Shown here: positions 1 through 9,740 of the stretch, in pieces
Layout of the letters: every line of letters starts with the position of its first letter
How positions within the stretch are numbered: position 1 is the first letter of the stretch
NCBI RefSeq assembly: GCF_000196115.1
Contig: NC_005027.1
Location: 5,948,001 to 6,012,000, forward strand
DNA length: 64,000 nt
Direction of reading: 5' to 3'
Source: Rhodopirellula baltica SH 1
GTDB taxonomy: Bacteria > Planctomycetota > Planctomycetia > Pirellulales > Pirellulaceae
Program-made: the position numbers and the translations under genes
Notes under the pieces: generated by a model
The model's database searches: none
What the model saw: the letters and a program-made list of their open reading frames with translations, nothing else
What the model was told of the DNA's origin: nothing

Positions 1-414
1 AGTGTGAATCTCTTCGATCTCGCTTCGGCTCATCCTTCCAAATGCCGGGTGCGGTGCGTATTCGCCCGAGTGGGCTCGGAATCGATCGACGCTGCGAGCG
101 AAAGTGTCGACCTCTTCCGCATCATCAATGTCCTCAGGCGGGACAAACATCGATGACGTTCGAATTCCGCGAGGTGAGTCGGGACGCCGAAGCTTGGGAA
201 GCAGGAATCGTCTCATCGCCGGACGCAAAAACGCGAACAATGACATCCAGGCGGGGTAGCCATCGACGCTCGGGTTTTGGACCAGCGTGAGATGTCGGCA
301 GATCTGTCCGAGCGACCAGTTGCCCTGGGGATGGTAACCAGTGCGTAGAAGCGATTGAGCTTCAAGAACCGCATCGTCTAAATTCTCGAACTGCAATGAT
401 CTGAGGTCTGACAT
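1..414 (-). CDS. DUF1569 family protein, 3' end missing
   Basis: An open frame of 138 codons runs from an ATG at 414 (MSDLRSLQFENLDDAV) to the left edge with no stop, so the C-terminus lies outside the window. The motifs GNWSLGQICRHL and PSVDGYPAWMSL, followed by a basic LRPAMRRFLLPK stretch and FVPPEDIDD, are characteristic of DUF1569, a DinB-like four-helix family common in planctomycetes. The histidine in QICRHL would be one of the metal-ligand-type positions of that fold. The biochemical role of DUF1569 is unknown to me. The gene is divergent from the efflux operon that starts at 851. Confidence 0.75.
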   Translation of the reverse strand, partial: MSDLRSLQFENLDDAVLEAQSLLRTGYHPQGNWSLGQICRHLTLVQNPSVDGYPAWMSLFAFLRPAMRRFLLPKLRRPDSPRGIRTSSMFVPPEDIDDAEEVDTFARSVDRFRAHSGEYAPHPAFGRMSRSEIEEIHT

Positions 415-850
415 AATCCAATCGTCCTTTTACGAATCTTTGATCGTTCCTCGGTTCATAAGAAGAACGCGCGTTTGGGTTCTATCGTATCCAGACGGGG
501 CGTCTCATCACTCCTCGTTATGGCGGCTAATTGTCACGCTCTGTATCAGTCGGACTCGCAGTTGCCTGATCCAAAGCCGTTTCTGCTGAAACTCGCCGCG
601 GTCGCGGCGGACTGAGATTGGAATTGATCATCGTGGCTGGACGCGTCACGAATCTGAGGTGGTGTTTGTCGATGAGTGGGTGATTGGTTCTCTTGAAGAA
701 ACGTTGCCCCTCCACAACAGTGCACCCCAGGGGCCCGATCGTAGCTATGCCAAATTCTAATACTTGGTACAAACCGCGACGTGCTTCCCACGTGGGTATT
801 TCGATTGGAGTACCACGCGGCGTTTCGCTCTTCTCTGACTGCATGAATCT
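415..850. other. intergenic region between divergent genes
   Basis: This 436-base stretch separates the DUF1569 gene from the efflux adaptor. A minus-strand open frame of 105 codons (527-844) exists, but its composition is rich in Arg, Thr and Pro, it lacks any recognisable motif, and it would end facing the DUF1569 promoter. I do not support it as a gene. No clear promoter, tRNA or repeat is visible apart from a weak AGACG-N3-CGTCT palindrome near 495. Confidence 0.5.
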
Positions 851-2653
851 ATGAATGATCGTCTATCGTCTCAATTGAGGCTGATCCCTCGCTTTGCAAT
901 TCTTGTCGGGCTCGTCATCGCGACCGGTTGTGCTCCCGAGGAAGAAGTCGAATTTGAGAAGGCACCTCGACCCGTCGAAGTGATGACGCTGACCCAGTCT
1001 GTGCCTGTTTCGTCGTACACCGCGTCGGGCAGCGTGCAGTCATGGAAGACGGAGGACATTGGGTTCGAAGTCGGTGGGAAGGTATCGTGGGTTTTGGAAC
1101 CAGGCGAAAACATTGATGGGCGAGTCATCGATGTGGACGGGAAGATGGTCCAACATGGAACTCCGCTCGCCCAAATCGAACCGGAACGCTACGAAATTGC
1201 CGTCGAGTCCGCCGTCGCCGATCTGGAAGTCGCGAAGCTGAACAAGGAAAGCATCGAGATCCGATTGAAGGAGTCTTTGCCAGCGGAAATGGAGTCCGCG
1301 CGTGCGAATTTGTCTCTTGCCGAAATGGAGTTTTCACGCATTGAAAACTTGAAGCAACAAAACGCGGCTTCCAAAAGCGAATACGACCAAGCTCGAAATT
1401 TGGTGCAAACGAGATTGGCTTCGTTGAGCGGTTTGCTTGCCACTGAGAAACAAACGCGAGCAGAGTTGAAGTCGGCGGAGTCGCAAATTCGACGCGCTGA
1501 ACAAACCCTGCGTGATGCGGAGCGTGATTTGGAACACACGACGTTGTACGGTTCCTATCAAGGTCAGATCTCAGGTGTGAATGTTGTTCCGGGCAGTGTC
1601 GTCAACGCGGGTGATCCGGTGTTGACGTTGCAGATGACCAACCCGATCAAGGTGGAAGTGGAATTGTCGGCGAAGCAATCTCGGTCGATGCGACGCCGCC
1701 ATCAGTTACCAACTACCTATGCGTTGCCTGATGGCACCCAGCGGAACACCAACGCTTTTGTCTACAACGTCGATGCGAGTGCGGATCCCGACACTCGGAC
1801 GTTCACAATGACGTTGTTGTTGTTGAATGAACGTCTGCGGGATCCACTGCCAGGAGACCTGCCCGAGGACAAAGTGGCTCGTTCCGAAGACCTGTGGCCA
1901 CTACGACTGAACCGAATGATGGGCACGTCGGACAAAGTTGTGTTGGTGGAGGAAGAGTCGATTCACCATGATGACCAAGGTGCTTACATCTACCTCGTGA
2001 CAAACAGCAAATTACGAGAACGCCTGCCTGACGTTGTGAAGGTGCGACGACAAAGATTGGTTGAAAACGAACTCAAAATTCCATTCTTGGGAAACTGGGT
2101 TTTTCGAAGTGTTCAAATGTTGGACGACAGCGGAGAACCTATCGACATCGATTTGGACTCGCTCTACGTCGGTAGGTTTGTGGGCGATCCAAACGCCGAC
2201 TCACCGAACGCGACTGGCGGCGGGACACCTCCTCAAAATTGGGACGGTGAATCAATCGTTTTGGATCCCGGTTCGGAATGGATGCTGCGTCCCGGAGAAT
2301 TGGTGTCCGTTGATTTGGCTGACCAGAACGAGAAGAAAGGTTTCTTTGTTCCGTTTGATGCCATCGATGAAGAAGCTGGTCAGGCATTCTTGTACGTGGT
2401 GAAAGACAACCAAGCTTCCAAGGTGGCTGTCGATGTGGTTTCGCGAGACAACTTGGACCTCGGATCGATGATCGAGATTCAATCGCCAGAACTGAGCGAA
2501 GGCATGCTGGTGATCGTTCGAGGTGTGCACTTCTTGAGCGATGGTGAGAAAGTTCGGAAGGTGGGTGCGGCCCGACGACTGGATGAACTGGAAGAAGGCC
2601 ATCTGCCCGGTAATCCGATGCCACCAATGGTGGTCGAAGGAGCCGCAGAATGA
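851..2653 (+). CDS. RND efflux periplasmic adaptor (HlyD/MFP family), lipoprotein
   Basis: This is the membrane-fusion subunit of an RND efflux system, expected to bridge the inner-membrane pump and an outer-membrane channel. The N-terminus is a lipoprotein signal with the lipid-acceptor Cys at residue 27 (IATGC). A barrel-sandwich half follows at about 40-110, then a long Glu/Arg/Ala-rich coiled-coil hairpin at about 130-240, then the second lipoyl half (GQISGVNVVPGSVVNAGDPVLTLQ). At 600 residues it is much longer than the usual 350-420. The extra length lies in the beta-barrel and membrane-proximal part, about 320-480, including an Asn/Gly/Pro linker. Its last four bases overlap the start of the pump gene (ATGA), which indicates translational coupling. 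Confidence 0.9.
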   Translation: MNDRLSSQLRLIPRFAILVGLVIATGCAPEEEVEFEKAPRPVEVMTLTQSVPVSSYTASGSVQSWKTEDIGFEVGGKVSWVLEPGENIDGRVIDVDGKMVQHGTPLAQIEPERYEIAVESAVADLEVAKLNKESIEIRLKESLPAEMESARANLSLAEMEFSRIENLKQQNAASKSEYDQARNLVQTRLASLSGLLATEKQTRAELKSAESQIRRAEQTLRDAERDLEHTTLYGSYQGQISGVNVVPGSVVNAGDPVLTLQMTNPIKVEVELSAKQSRSMRRRHQLPTTYALPDGTQRNTNAFVYNVDASADPDTRTFTMTLLLLNERLRDPLPGDLPEDKVARSEDLWPLRLNRMMGTSDKVVLVEEESIHHDDQGAYIYLVTNSKLRERLPDVVKVRRQRLVENELKIPFLGNWVFRSVQMLDDSGEPIDIDLDSLYVGRFVGDPNADSPNATGGGTPPQNWDGESIVLDPGSEWMLRPGELVSVDLADQNEKKGFFVPFDAIDEEAGQAFLYVVKDNQASKVAVDVVSRDNLDLGSMIEIQSPELSEGMLVIVRGVHFLSDGEKVRKVGAARRLDELEEGHLPGNPMPPMVVEGAAE

Positions 2654-5600
2654 ATTTGCCCACTTTGGCGGTGAAGTACCGTCCAATCGTTTTCTCCTTA
2701 GCGATTTTGGCGATGGCATGGGGAGCGATGACCTATGTCACCATTCCTCGACGAGAGGATCCTGAATTCACCATTCGTGTGTGCGTCGTTTCGACGTCTT
2801 GGCCTGGAGCACCCGCCGAGACGGTGGAGGAATTGGTGACGGACAAGATCGAACAAAACTTGACCAGTATCGAGGAAGTCAAGCTAACTCGATCCACCAC
2901 GCTGACCGGTCAATCCACCGTGTTCGTGGAGTTAGAAGACGACATCGCACCGGCCGATATCCAGAACGTGTGGGACAAAGTTCGCGCGCGAGTGGATTTG
3001 GTGACGATGCCTGCCGACCATGTGCGACCGATCGTCAATGACGAGTTCGGTGATACCGCGGTGTTGTTGCTGGGTATTCACCAGACTCCATCAAAGGATC
3101 GAACGGAGATTCGTCCGCAGGATCGCTACACGTTGCGGCAATTGGAGAAGTATGCGGAAGATGTTCAAGACGCATTGAGGTTGTTGCCGGGGATCGCGAA
3201 AGTCGACATGTTTGGCCAGCGATCCGAAGCGATCTTCATCGAAACCGATCTTTCCAATTGGGCTCAGTTGGAACTGACGACCAGCCAGCTGGAGTCTTTG
3301 GCCGATGATCGAAACATCATTCAGGCTGGTGGAGAGTTGGACACCGATTCAGGACACTTTTCAGTCAAGACCGAAGGCGAATTCAATGCTGTCGATGAGA
3401 TCACTCAAATCGCCAGCACGGTGCGAACCAGTCGCGGTGACAACAGCGTTTCGTTGGCCGAACTTGGATTGACGGTCACACGTGATTACGAAGACCCAGC
3501 AAACTACATCTGCCGAGTTGGTGACACAGAGGGCAGCACTCCCGCCGTGATGCTTGGAATCACGATGAAGTCCGGTTCAAACATCATCGATGTTTGCGAA
3601 GCGGCCAAATATCGAGTGCGGGAAATGGCAGAGGTAGAACAGTTGCTGCCTCCAGACATTGGCGTGACCGCGGTGTCAGATCAAAGTGAAAGCGTCGCGA
3701 AGAAGATCCGAGACGTGATCATCAATGTGGTCGAAGCCGTGCTGATCGTCGTTGTGGTTGTCTACTTGGTCGTTGGTTTCCGTACGTCGTTCGTGATGGC
3801 TGCGAACATTCCGATCGTGGTGGTGGTCACAGTCGGTTTGATTTCGTTGTTTGGAGTCCAGCTCGAACAAATCTCGCTCGCCGCAATGATCATTTCTTTG
3901 GGATTGTTGGTCGACAATGCCGTGCAAGTGTGTGACCAGGCAAGGTCGAACCAAATGGCGGGAATGGAGCCGTTCCCTGCCGCGATTGACGGAGCGAACA
4001 CTCTCGCGATCCCGATGTTGGTTGGCACACTGACGACGATGGCCGCATTCGTGCCGATGTTGTTCAGCCTGGAAGGTGGCGGCAAAGAATACGTCTACAG
4101 TTTGCCAGTCACGGTATCGACGACACTCGCGCTCAGTTGGGTTTTGGCGATGTCGTTGTGCGTGATCTTGGCGGGGATGTTCATTCGGGCTCCGAAAGAA
4201 GACCAAACAGGTTCACCCGTCGTTGCAACCTGGAATCGCATTTCGAGTTGGTGGCCCCGAAGAAAACGCCAATCCGCTATGACGCCCGAACGAGCCACTG
4301 CGAAGTCGGCAAAAACCAAACAAGAGAATCTTGCGTTTCGTGTGTATGGATGGCTGGGTGGTTTGGCGGTGCGATTCAAATGGTTGACGGCGGTCGCCAC
4401 GCTCTGCCTGATGATCGGAATCTTAACGCTGCCGGTGAGTTCGGAATTCTTTCCGGATGCGGATGGGACTCAGTTCGCCGTGAAGGTGATGTTGCCCGAA
4501 ACTGCCACGATTGAACAAACTGATCAAGTCACACGTCAGGTGGAAACCATTCTGCAACGTTTGGGGTCAGAGAAGTTGGCGGAGAATGGATTCGCAATGC
4601 CACCGCTTCGCGTGTATCGATCGTTGGTGGGAGGTGGCGGATCACGTTGGCATCTCGGATGGGATCCGGAGCCCAAGTCGAGATCATTTGCGGAGATTTT
4701 GGTCCGTACGACGGACGCATCAGTCACCAAACAATTCGCACAACGGGTTCGTGAAATCGCCGAACGTGGCGATGAAACTCTTGGAATCGAACCAATCGTT
4801 GGTGCTCGCATTGTGCCGGTTCGATTGGCCTTGGGGCCTCCGGCAGACCCGTTGGTCTTTCGGATCTCCGGCAACGGTTTCGCGAATCCCTCGGTGCTGC
4901 GTGAAGCGGCGGACGATTTGAAACAGCTCGTCACGGAACAGTCCGAGACTTGGGATGTATCTGATTCATGGGGAGTCGACGGGTACCAGATCCAGGTCGA
5001 TGTGGAACAAGATCGAGCGGTTCTGGCTGGTGTTACGAATTCGCAAATCGCGAGGACTTTGAATTCTTACTATTCCGGTTTGCAGCTGACAACGTTTCGG
5101 GAAGGCGACCATGAAGTGCCCGTCTATTTCCGGTTGAAGGCGAGTGAACGTGAGTCCGTTCGTGGTTTGCAGGAAGCGTTTGTGGAAGGTGACCGAGGAA
5201 AAGTGCCATTGGCATCGCTGGCCGTTTTGAAGCCCACCTTTGAAATTGCCAAAATCGAACGACGGAAGATGAACCGAACCATTGAAGTCAGTTCGCAAAT
5301 GGAACCGGGCGTCACGGGCAACGACGTTGTGTCTCGGGTTTTGAAATCGGACGAGATGCAGCGGTTGCAAGAAGAACTGCCAACCGGCTACTGGATCGAA
5401 CCCGGCGGTTCGTACGAAGAGAGTGCCGAAGCTGGTGGGCAGATGATGATGTCGTTTGCGATTTCGTTTCTGTTGATCGTCCTATGCTTGATCTTTCAAT
5501 ACAACGGTTGGTCCAAACCGCTGATCATTCTGTCGACGTTGCCTTTGGCATTGGTCGGTGCGTGGCTGGGTTTGTATTTGTCGGACAAGTCACTCGGCTT

Positions 5601-5997
5601 TATGCCGCAATTGGGAATCCTGGCACTGTTCGGCATTGTGCTGAACACAGCGATCATCTTTGTTGAGTTCGCGGATCTTTTGATTGCCGAACGAGCACGT
5701 GCAAAGAAGTCTTCCGGTGAAACGAACGGGCCGATCGTCGGTCTGACCAAAGAAGAGTTTCGGGATTGCTTGATTGAATCTGGTAAACAACGAATGCTGC
5801 CGATCTTTCTCACCACCGCGACAACGGTCGGTGGGTTGGTGCCTTTGGCATTGAGTGGCGGACCACTGTGGGAAGGATTGGCGTGGTGCATGATCGTGGG
5901 TTTGCTACTGACCACCACGCTGACGTTGTTCATTGTGCCCGCGTTCTATGCCATTTTGGTGGAGACGTTCCGCGTCGTCCCGGTTAGCGAATCTTGA
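2650..5997 (+). CDS. RND efflux pump, inner-membrane permease (AcrB/HAE-like)
   Basis: This 1115-residue RND transporter has the family's duplicated layout: one N-terminal helix, a porter domain, a helix bundle (about 360-500), a second porter domain and a C-terminal helix bundle. The helix-4 proton-relay motif reads GLLVDNAVQVC with Asp at about 422 followed by Asn, where AcrB has Asp-Asp. Only one of the paired acidic residues is kept, a pattern I recall from several other RND subfamilies. A cytoplasmic loop at about 520-560 is unusually long and basic. The substrate cannot be read from the sequence. The gene overlaps its adaptor by 4 bp and ends 12 bp from a convergent HD-domain gene. No outer-membrane channel gene is adjacent. 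Confidence 0.92.
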   Translation: MNLPTLAVKYRPIVFSLAILAMAWGAMTYVTIPRREDPEFTIRVCVVSTSWPGAPAETVEELVTDKIEQNLTSIEEVKLTRSTTLTGQSTVFVELEDDIAPADIQNVWDKVRARVDLVTMPADHVRPIVNDEFGDTAVLLLGIHQTPSKDRTEIRPQDRYTLRQLEKYAEDVQDALRLLPGIAKVDMFGQRSEAIFIETDLSNWAQLELTTSQLESLADDRNIIQAGGELDTDSGHFSVKTEGEFNAVDEITQIASTVRTSRGDNSVSLAELGLTVTRDYEDPANYICRVGDTEGSTPAVMLGITMKSGSNIIDVCEAAKYRVREMAEVEQLLPPDIGVTAVSDQSESVAKKIRDVIINVVEAVLIVVVVVYLVVGFRTSFVMAANIPIVVVVTVGLISLFGVQLEQISLAAMIISLGLLVDNAVQVCDQARSNQMAGMEPFPAAIDGANTLAIPMLVGTLTTMAAFVPMLFSLEGGGKEYVYSLPVTVSTTLALSWVLAMSLCVILAGMFIRAPKEDQTGSPVVATWNRISSWWPRRKRQSAMTPERATAKSAKTKQENLAFRVYGWLGGLAVRFKWLTAVATLCLMIGILTLPVSSEFFPDADGTQFAVKVMLPETATIEQTDQVTRQVETILQRLGSEKLAENGFAMPPLRVYRSLVGGGGSRWHLGWDPEPKSRSFAEILVRTTDASVTKQFAQRVREIAERGDETLGIEPIVGARIVPVRLALGPPADPLVFRISGNGFANPSVLREAADDLKQLVTEQSETWDVSDSWGVDGYQIQVDVEQDRAVLAGVTNSQIARTLNSYYSGLQLTTFREGDHEVPVYFRLKASERESVRGLQEAFVEGDRGKVPLASLAVLKPTFEIAKIERRKMNRTIEVSSQMEPGVTGNDVVSRVLKSDEMQRLQEELPTGYWIEPGGSYEESAEAGGQMMMSFAISFLLIVLCLIFQYNGWSKPLIILSTLPLALVGAWLGLYLSDKSLGFMPQLGILALFGIVLNTAIIFVEFADLLIAERARAKKSSGETNGPIVGLTKEEFRDCLIESGKQRMLPIFLTTATTVGGLVPLALSGGPLWEGLAWCMIVGLLLTTTLTLFIVPAFYAILVETFRVVPVSES

Positions 5998-6009
5998 GTC
6001 GTCGGGGTT

Positions 6010-6633
6010 TTAGTTCGCCATTTCGCTCATGAATTGATCCAGGAACGTTTCCATGAAACGTTCTCGATCGGCTGCGATCTGGCGTGCGGGTTCGGTGTGC
6101 AACATTTCCCGGAGTCGGAATAGCTTTTGATGAAAGTGACCGGCACCGGTTTTAGGGCCACTCAGGTTGCTGGGGTCATTTCCAGCGATGTGAAACGGTT
6201 GGCCGACGGTTGCTCCGTTTTCGATTGTTCGAACAATGCCGATCGCACCCAGGGCGTCGAGCCGGTCGGCGTCTTGAACGATCTTGCCTTCGTCCGAGAG
6301 TTCTTCCGCCGTTTCGTGCTTGCGAAACGAAAGGTTGTCAACGATGTGTGCGACGTGATCGATCGTCGATTGCTCCATCCCCTCGTTGGCCAGAATTTCG
6401 CGAGAGAACTCTGCGCTGCGTTCCTTGCCATCATGAAATTTTGCATCGCCGACATCGTGAAGCAGTGCGGCAAGTTCGACGATCAGGCGGTCGCCGCCAA
6501 TCTGCTGCTGAATGTCACACGCGGTTCGATGGACTCGCCGGACATGGTCGATTCCGTGACCGGCCTGTTGGTCAGCCATGCGTTGACTCACAATGTCGGC
6601 AACACGACGAATGATTGTTTTTGAATGATTCAT
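6010..6633 (-). CDS. HD-domain phosphohydrolase (YedJ-like)
   Basis: This 207-residue cytoplasmic protein carries the HD metal-binding signature: His at 26 and 30 (GHGIDHVRRVH), the His-Asp pair at 59-60 (ALLHDVGD) and a distal Asp in VQDADRLDALG (about 121-127). That order and length match the YedJ/YpgQ group of HD hydrolases, which act on nucleotides or related phosphate esters. The exact substrate is not predictable. The ATG at 6633 is the only sensible start. The gene is monocistronic and convergent with the RND pump gene, with no terminator hairpin between them. Confidence 0.88.
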   Translation of the reverse strand: MNHSKTIIRRVADIVSQRMADQQAGHGIDHVRRVHRTACDIQQQIGGDRLIVELAALLHDVGDAKFHDGKERSAEFSREILANEGMEQSTIDHVAHIVDNLSFRKHETAEELSDEGKIVQDADRLDALGAIGIVRTIENGATVGQPFHIAGNDPSNLSGPKTGAGHFHQKLFRLREMLHTEPARQIAADRERFMETFLDQFMSEMAN

Positions 6634-6745
6634 CGTCGAATCGTACTCAAAAATCGAGTCGTCTCGCAGGTGGTGGTGAACCCCGGATGGTTGTGCCGCC
6701 TCATGAAATGAGTTGATTCAGTCTCCGCATCCGAGAACGAGTTTT

Positions 6746-7597
6746 ATGTCGAACGCCGATATTTCGATTTGGCAGGTGGACGCCTTCACCAGCAAGCCGT
6801 TTGGAGGGAACCCGGCCGCAATTTGCATCTTGCCCGAGTTCCCGAGTGACGAATGGATGCAAAATCTTGCTGGAGAAATGAACCTATCGGAAACAGCGTT
6901 TCTCGTTCGGGAATCTGACCGGTCCACCTATCAATTGCGATGGTTCACGCCGAATGTGGAGGTGGATTTGTGCGGCCACGCAACATTGGCTTCTGCTCAT
7001 GTTTTGTGGGAACAGGGGCTGGTCGCGAAAGGCTCTGAGATTCGCTTTCAAACGCGTAGCGGTGAACTCGTTTGTTCGCAAAGCGATCGAGGGATCACAC
7101 TCGATTTTCCTGCTTTGGATTGCTCGCTGGTCGATGATGAGAAGCTGTCTTCGGATCTAAAGTCTGCTTTTGGGATCACCAAAGCGACGGTCTACCAAAC
7201 CGCATTCGATCTGATGATGGTGGTGCAATCAGGTGAATCGGTGATGGAGCTGCGGCCGAACTACCAAGCATTGAAAGATATTCCGACTCGCGGTGTCATC
7301 GTAACTTCACAGGACGATCGGGATGGGATTGATTTTGTATCACGGTTCTTTGCGCCGCGATGCGGGATCGATGAAGATCCAGTGACGGGTTCCGCACATT
7401 GTTGCTTGGCCCCGTACTGGTCGAAGCGGTTGGGAATCAATCCGTTGGTTGGGCATCAAGCTTCTCGACGTGGTGGAATGGTTCGATGTGAAGTCGATGA
7501 CGCCCGAGTGCTATTGACGGGCGATGCAGTCACCGTTTTGGAAGGCCGTCTAATGATCTCGCTGGCGGATTTGCGGGGTGAGAGAGACAAGACATGA
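6746..7597 (+). CDS. PhzF family isomerase-like protein
   Basis: The protein belongs to the PhzF/diaminopimelate-epimerase-fold family. In PhzF itself the fold isomerises a phenazine precursor, but most homologues have no known substrate. Family marks are IWQVDAFT at the N-terminus, the general-base Glu in NLSETAFL (about residue 49), LCGHATLASAH, and DPVTGSAHC near the C-terminus. An in-frame ATG at 6713 would add 11 residues. I prefer 6746 because the family begins right before IWQVDAF. The gene overlaps the following acetyltransferase gene by 4 bp (ATGA). There is no phenazine biosynthesis context, so a housekeeping or detoxification role is more likely. Confidence 0.88.
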   Translation: MSNADISIWQVDAFTSKPFGGNPAAICILPEFPSDEWMQNLAGEMNLSETAFLVRESDRSTYQLRWFTPNVEVDLCGHATLASAHVLWEQGLVAKGSEIRFQTRSGELVCSQSDRGITLDFPALDCSLVDDEKLSSDLKSAFGITKATVYQTAFDLMMVVQSGESVMELRPNYQALKDIPTRGVIVTSQDDRDGIDFVSRFFAPRCGIDEDPVTGSAHCCLAPYWSKRLGINPLVGHQASRRGGMVRCEVDDARVLLTGDAVTVLEGRLMISLADLRGERDKT

Positions 7598-8076
7598 AGC
7601 TACGCCCATTTCATGTTGAAGATGCGATGGATTGTTGGCGGTTGTTCCGTGATACCGTTCATCGGGTGAATTGTCGTGACTACTCCGAGTCTCAATTGAA
7701 CGCATGGGCTCCTGAGACGGTGGACCTGGACTGCTGGACGCAACGATTTGAGGGGCGTTTTGCGGTGGTGGTGGAATCAGGTGCTCAACTGATTGGATTT
7801 GCTGACATGAGCCACGATGGGCACTTGGATCGATTGTTCGTATCCGCGGATCACCAACGCCGAGGTGTTGCCAAACGGATGTGGCAAGAACTGCGCAGTC
7901 AGGTCGAGCGGTTGGGGATTCGAACCGTTTTCACTGAGGCTAGCATCACCGCGAAACCGTTTTTTGAGTCCGTGGGATTCCGGGCGGTCAAATGTCAGCA
8001 GGTGGAATGCCGTGGAGTCATCCTGACGAACTATCGCATGGAATGGCGGCAGAAGACGACATTGAACTCAGGGTGA
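7594..8076 (+). CDS. GNAT family N-acetyltransferase
   Basis: This 160-residue single-domain GNAT protein begins with LRPFHVEDAMDCWRLF. It contains the acetyl-CoA binding region LDRLFVSADHQRRGVAKRMWQEL, where the pattern Q-R-R-G-V-A is the pyrophosphate loop of motif A, and it ends with an FFESVGFRAV motif B. The acceptor substrate is unknown. The start codon lies inside the stop of the PhzF gene (ATGA overlap), so the two are probably translated as a coupled pair. The next 236 bases carry no gene. Confidence 0.88.
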   Translation: MKLRPFHVEDAMDCWRLFRDTVHRVNCRDYSESQLNAWAPETVDLDCWTQRFEGRFAVVVESGAQLIGFADMSHDGHLDRLFVSADHQRRGVAKRMWQELRSQVERLGIRTVFTEASITAKPFFESVGFRAVKCQQVECRGVILTNYRMEWRQKTTLNSG

Positions 8077-8315
8077 CGTGAACCGTTTTTCCGCAATGTC
8101 GTTACCACTGTAACCAGCCCTGGTTGGGGAAAGCGATTCTAACGAGCGAGGGGAGAATCTTTGGCATTTTGAACGCATGTCGCCGATTCATAACCAATGT
8201 TGTTGACGTTGCTTTGATCTCTTGCGAACGAAGCAATTGGGGCACTGAAACAATATCAACTGCGTGAACTGTAGAAGTGCGCGCCGTTATCGACGATTGC
8301 CCCAAGGAATGATTG

Positions 8316-8789
8316 ATGACGCCGTCCTCTTTGCGCGAAGAGCTCAAGAAAAAGGGACCGTTCGAATCGCTTGAGCAGGAGGCCATGCTGGGGATTCTAA
8401 GAACCAGCGATCTGCTTGAGAATCGTTTGGCTCGTCTGCTGCGAACCTTCAGTTTGACTCCTTCGCAATATAACGCGATGCGGATCATGCGGGGCGAGAA
8501 GGTTCCGATGCCGTGTCTGGAAGTTGCTGATCGGATGATCCAGGTTTCACCTGCGATCACTCGCGTGGTCGACCAATTGCTCAATCGAGGATTGATTCAC
8601 AAGCAGCAATCCAATCAAGATCGTCGGGTTTTTTTGGTGGGACTGACTGACGAAGGGCTCACTTTGCTGGACAAATTGGATGAGCCCATCCAATCGCTGC
8701 ATCGCGAGTTGCTGGGGCATGTCCCGGCCGAGGATCTGCACTCGCTCAATCGGATTCTGCAAATTGCCCGCGAGCGGATCCCCGGCTGA
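8316..8789 (+). CDS. MarR family transcriptional regulator
   Basis: This 157-residue winged-helix regulator has the MarR layout: an N-terminal dimerisation helix, a helix-turn-helix (PCLEVADRMIQVSPAITRVVDQLLNRGLI), a wing with the conserved Asp-Arg (NQDRRVFLVGLTDEG), and a C-terminal dimerisation helix. The ATG at 8316 has AAGGAA about 8 bases upstream and is preferred over the TTG three bases earlier. It resembles the MarR gene at 57.2-57.7 kb, particularly around the recognition helix (ADRMIQV versus GEQMIQV). No effector or target operon is adjacent on the same strand, so its regulon is unknown. Confidence 0.88.
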   Translation: MTPSSLREELKKKGPFESLEQEAMLGILRTSDLLENRLARLLRTFSLTPSQYNAMRIMRGEKVPMPCLEVADRMIQVSPAITRVVDQLLNRGLIHKQQSNQDRRVFLVGLTDEGLTLLDKLDEPIQSLHRELLGHVPAEDLHSLNRILQIARERIPG

Positions 8790-9053
8790 GCTCGCTGATG
8801 TGAACCGATCGCCGCCCAGCGAGATCGCTTTGGCAGAGAATGCAGGGTCGGAACGACCGCTTGGCCTGCTTGGCTCTGTTTTGAATGCTTTCCGTGTGGT
8901 CGAGCGATCTGCGGTCACGCCACAGCGTGACGGTCTCTGATAAAGTCACTGGATTGAATGGCGGTTTTCAACAAAGACCGCAACTGGTTCCAAGGTGCGA
9001 CGGTTTTTGTCACAAAATGGCGGCAACTTCTCGTGCCGCTGATTTTGAACATC

Positions 9054-9677
9054 ATGACTGAACGATCTCAACCAGATGAAACGCAGACCCGCATTGTCAA
9101 GCTGATCGCCGACGCACGTTCAGGTGACCAAGAGGCACTCGGCGAGTTGCTCGATAGCTACCGAAAGTTTGTCAAATTCCTGGCTCGCTCCGGTTTGCAT
9201 CATCACTTGCAAGGCAAAGCCGACCCATCGGATTTGGCACAGGAGGTATGCATTGCGGCTCACGGCAACATGGCGGATTTTCGAGGCCAAACCCCGGAGG
9301 AGTTTGCAGGGTGGTTGCGAGGCATTTTGTCGAACGTCTTGGCGATGCACTTGCGGAAATACTTGGGGACTCAGAAACGAGATCCTCGATTGGAGCAAAA
9401 TTTGAATGCCAGTCTGGTCAACGCATCCGGATTCCTGCAATCGAAGATCGCTGCCGACGTGACATCACCGAGTCAGCACTTTGCTCGCAATGAAGCATTC
9501 CTGCAATTGGCGGAGGCACTTGAATCATTACCGGAACATTATCGCGAGGTCATCGTTCTACGTCACGTTGAAGGGATGTCATTCGCGGACGTCGCCAAGT
9601 CGATGGACAAAAGCGTCGACAGTGTTGAAAAACTGTGGGTCCGCGGGCTCGCGAAATTAAGAACGATCATGACCTGA
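9054..9677 (+). CDS. ECF-type RNA polymerase sigma factor
   Basis: This is an extracytoplasmic-function sigma factor. Region 2 lies at about 15-95 (LGELLDSYRKFVKFLARSG, then DPSDLAQEV and a Phe-Arg-Gly -10-recognition segment). Region 4 is at about 150-205 (LPEHYREVIVLRHVEGMSFADVAKSM, then SVEKLWVRGLAKLR), with no extra C-terminal domain. An upstream ATG at 8958 would add 32 residues outside the conserved core. I chose 9054, which gives 207 residues, typical for the family. The Ser/Thr kinase gene starts 63 bases downstream. Planctomycetes often pair ECF sigma factors with such kinases in place of anti-sigma factors, so the kinase is the likely controller. Confidence 0.9.
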   Translation: MTERSQPDETQTRIVKLIADARSGDQEALGELLDSYRKFVKFLARSGLHHHLQGKADPSDLAQEVCIAAHGNMADFRGQTPEEFAGWLRGILSNVLAMHLRKYLGTQKRDPRLEQNLNASLVNASGFLQSKIAADVTSPSQHFARNEAFLQLAEALESLPEHYREVIVLRHVEGMSFADVAKSMDKSVDSVEKLWVRGLAKLRTIMT

Positions 9678-9740
9678 TAGCAATCCATCGGCCGAGTGTT
9701 GACTGGTGTGATTGAAACCGACTGAAGAGCGGACGATCAA

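Noticed and set aside
527-844. Minus-strand open frame of 105 codons upstream of the first efflux operon
   Set aside because: No motif, composition unlike neighbouring genes, and it occupies the probable divergent promoter region.
7594-8076. Toxin-antitoxin reading of the GNAT gene and its overlapping neighbour
   Set aside because: The upstream partner is a full PhzF enzyme, not an RHH or HTH antitoxin, and the GNAT protein lacks TacT-like context.
6746-8076. Phenazine biosynthesis cluster based on PhzF
   Set aside because: No other phenazine genes are present, and PhzF-like proteins are widespread with other roles.
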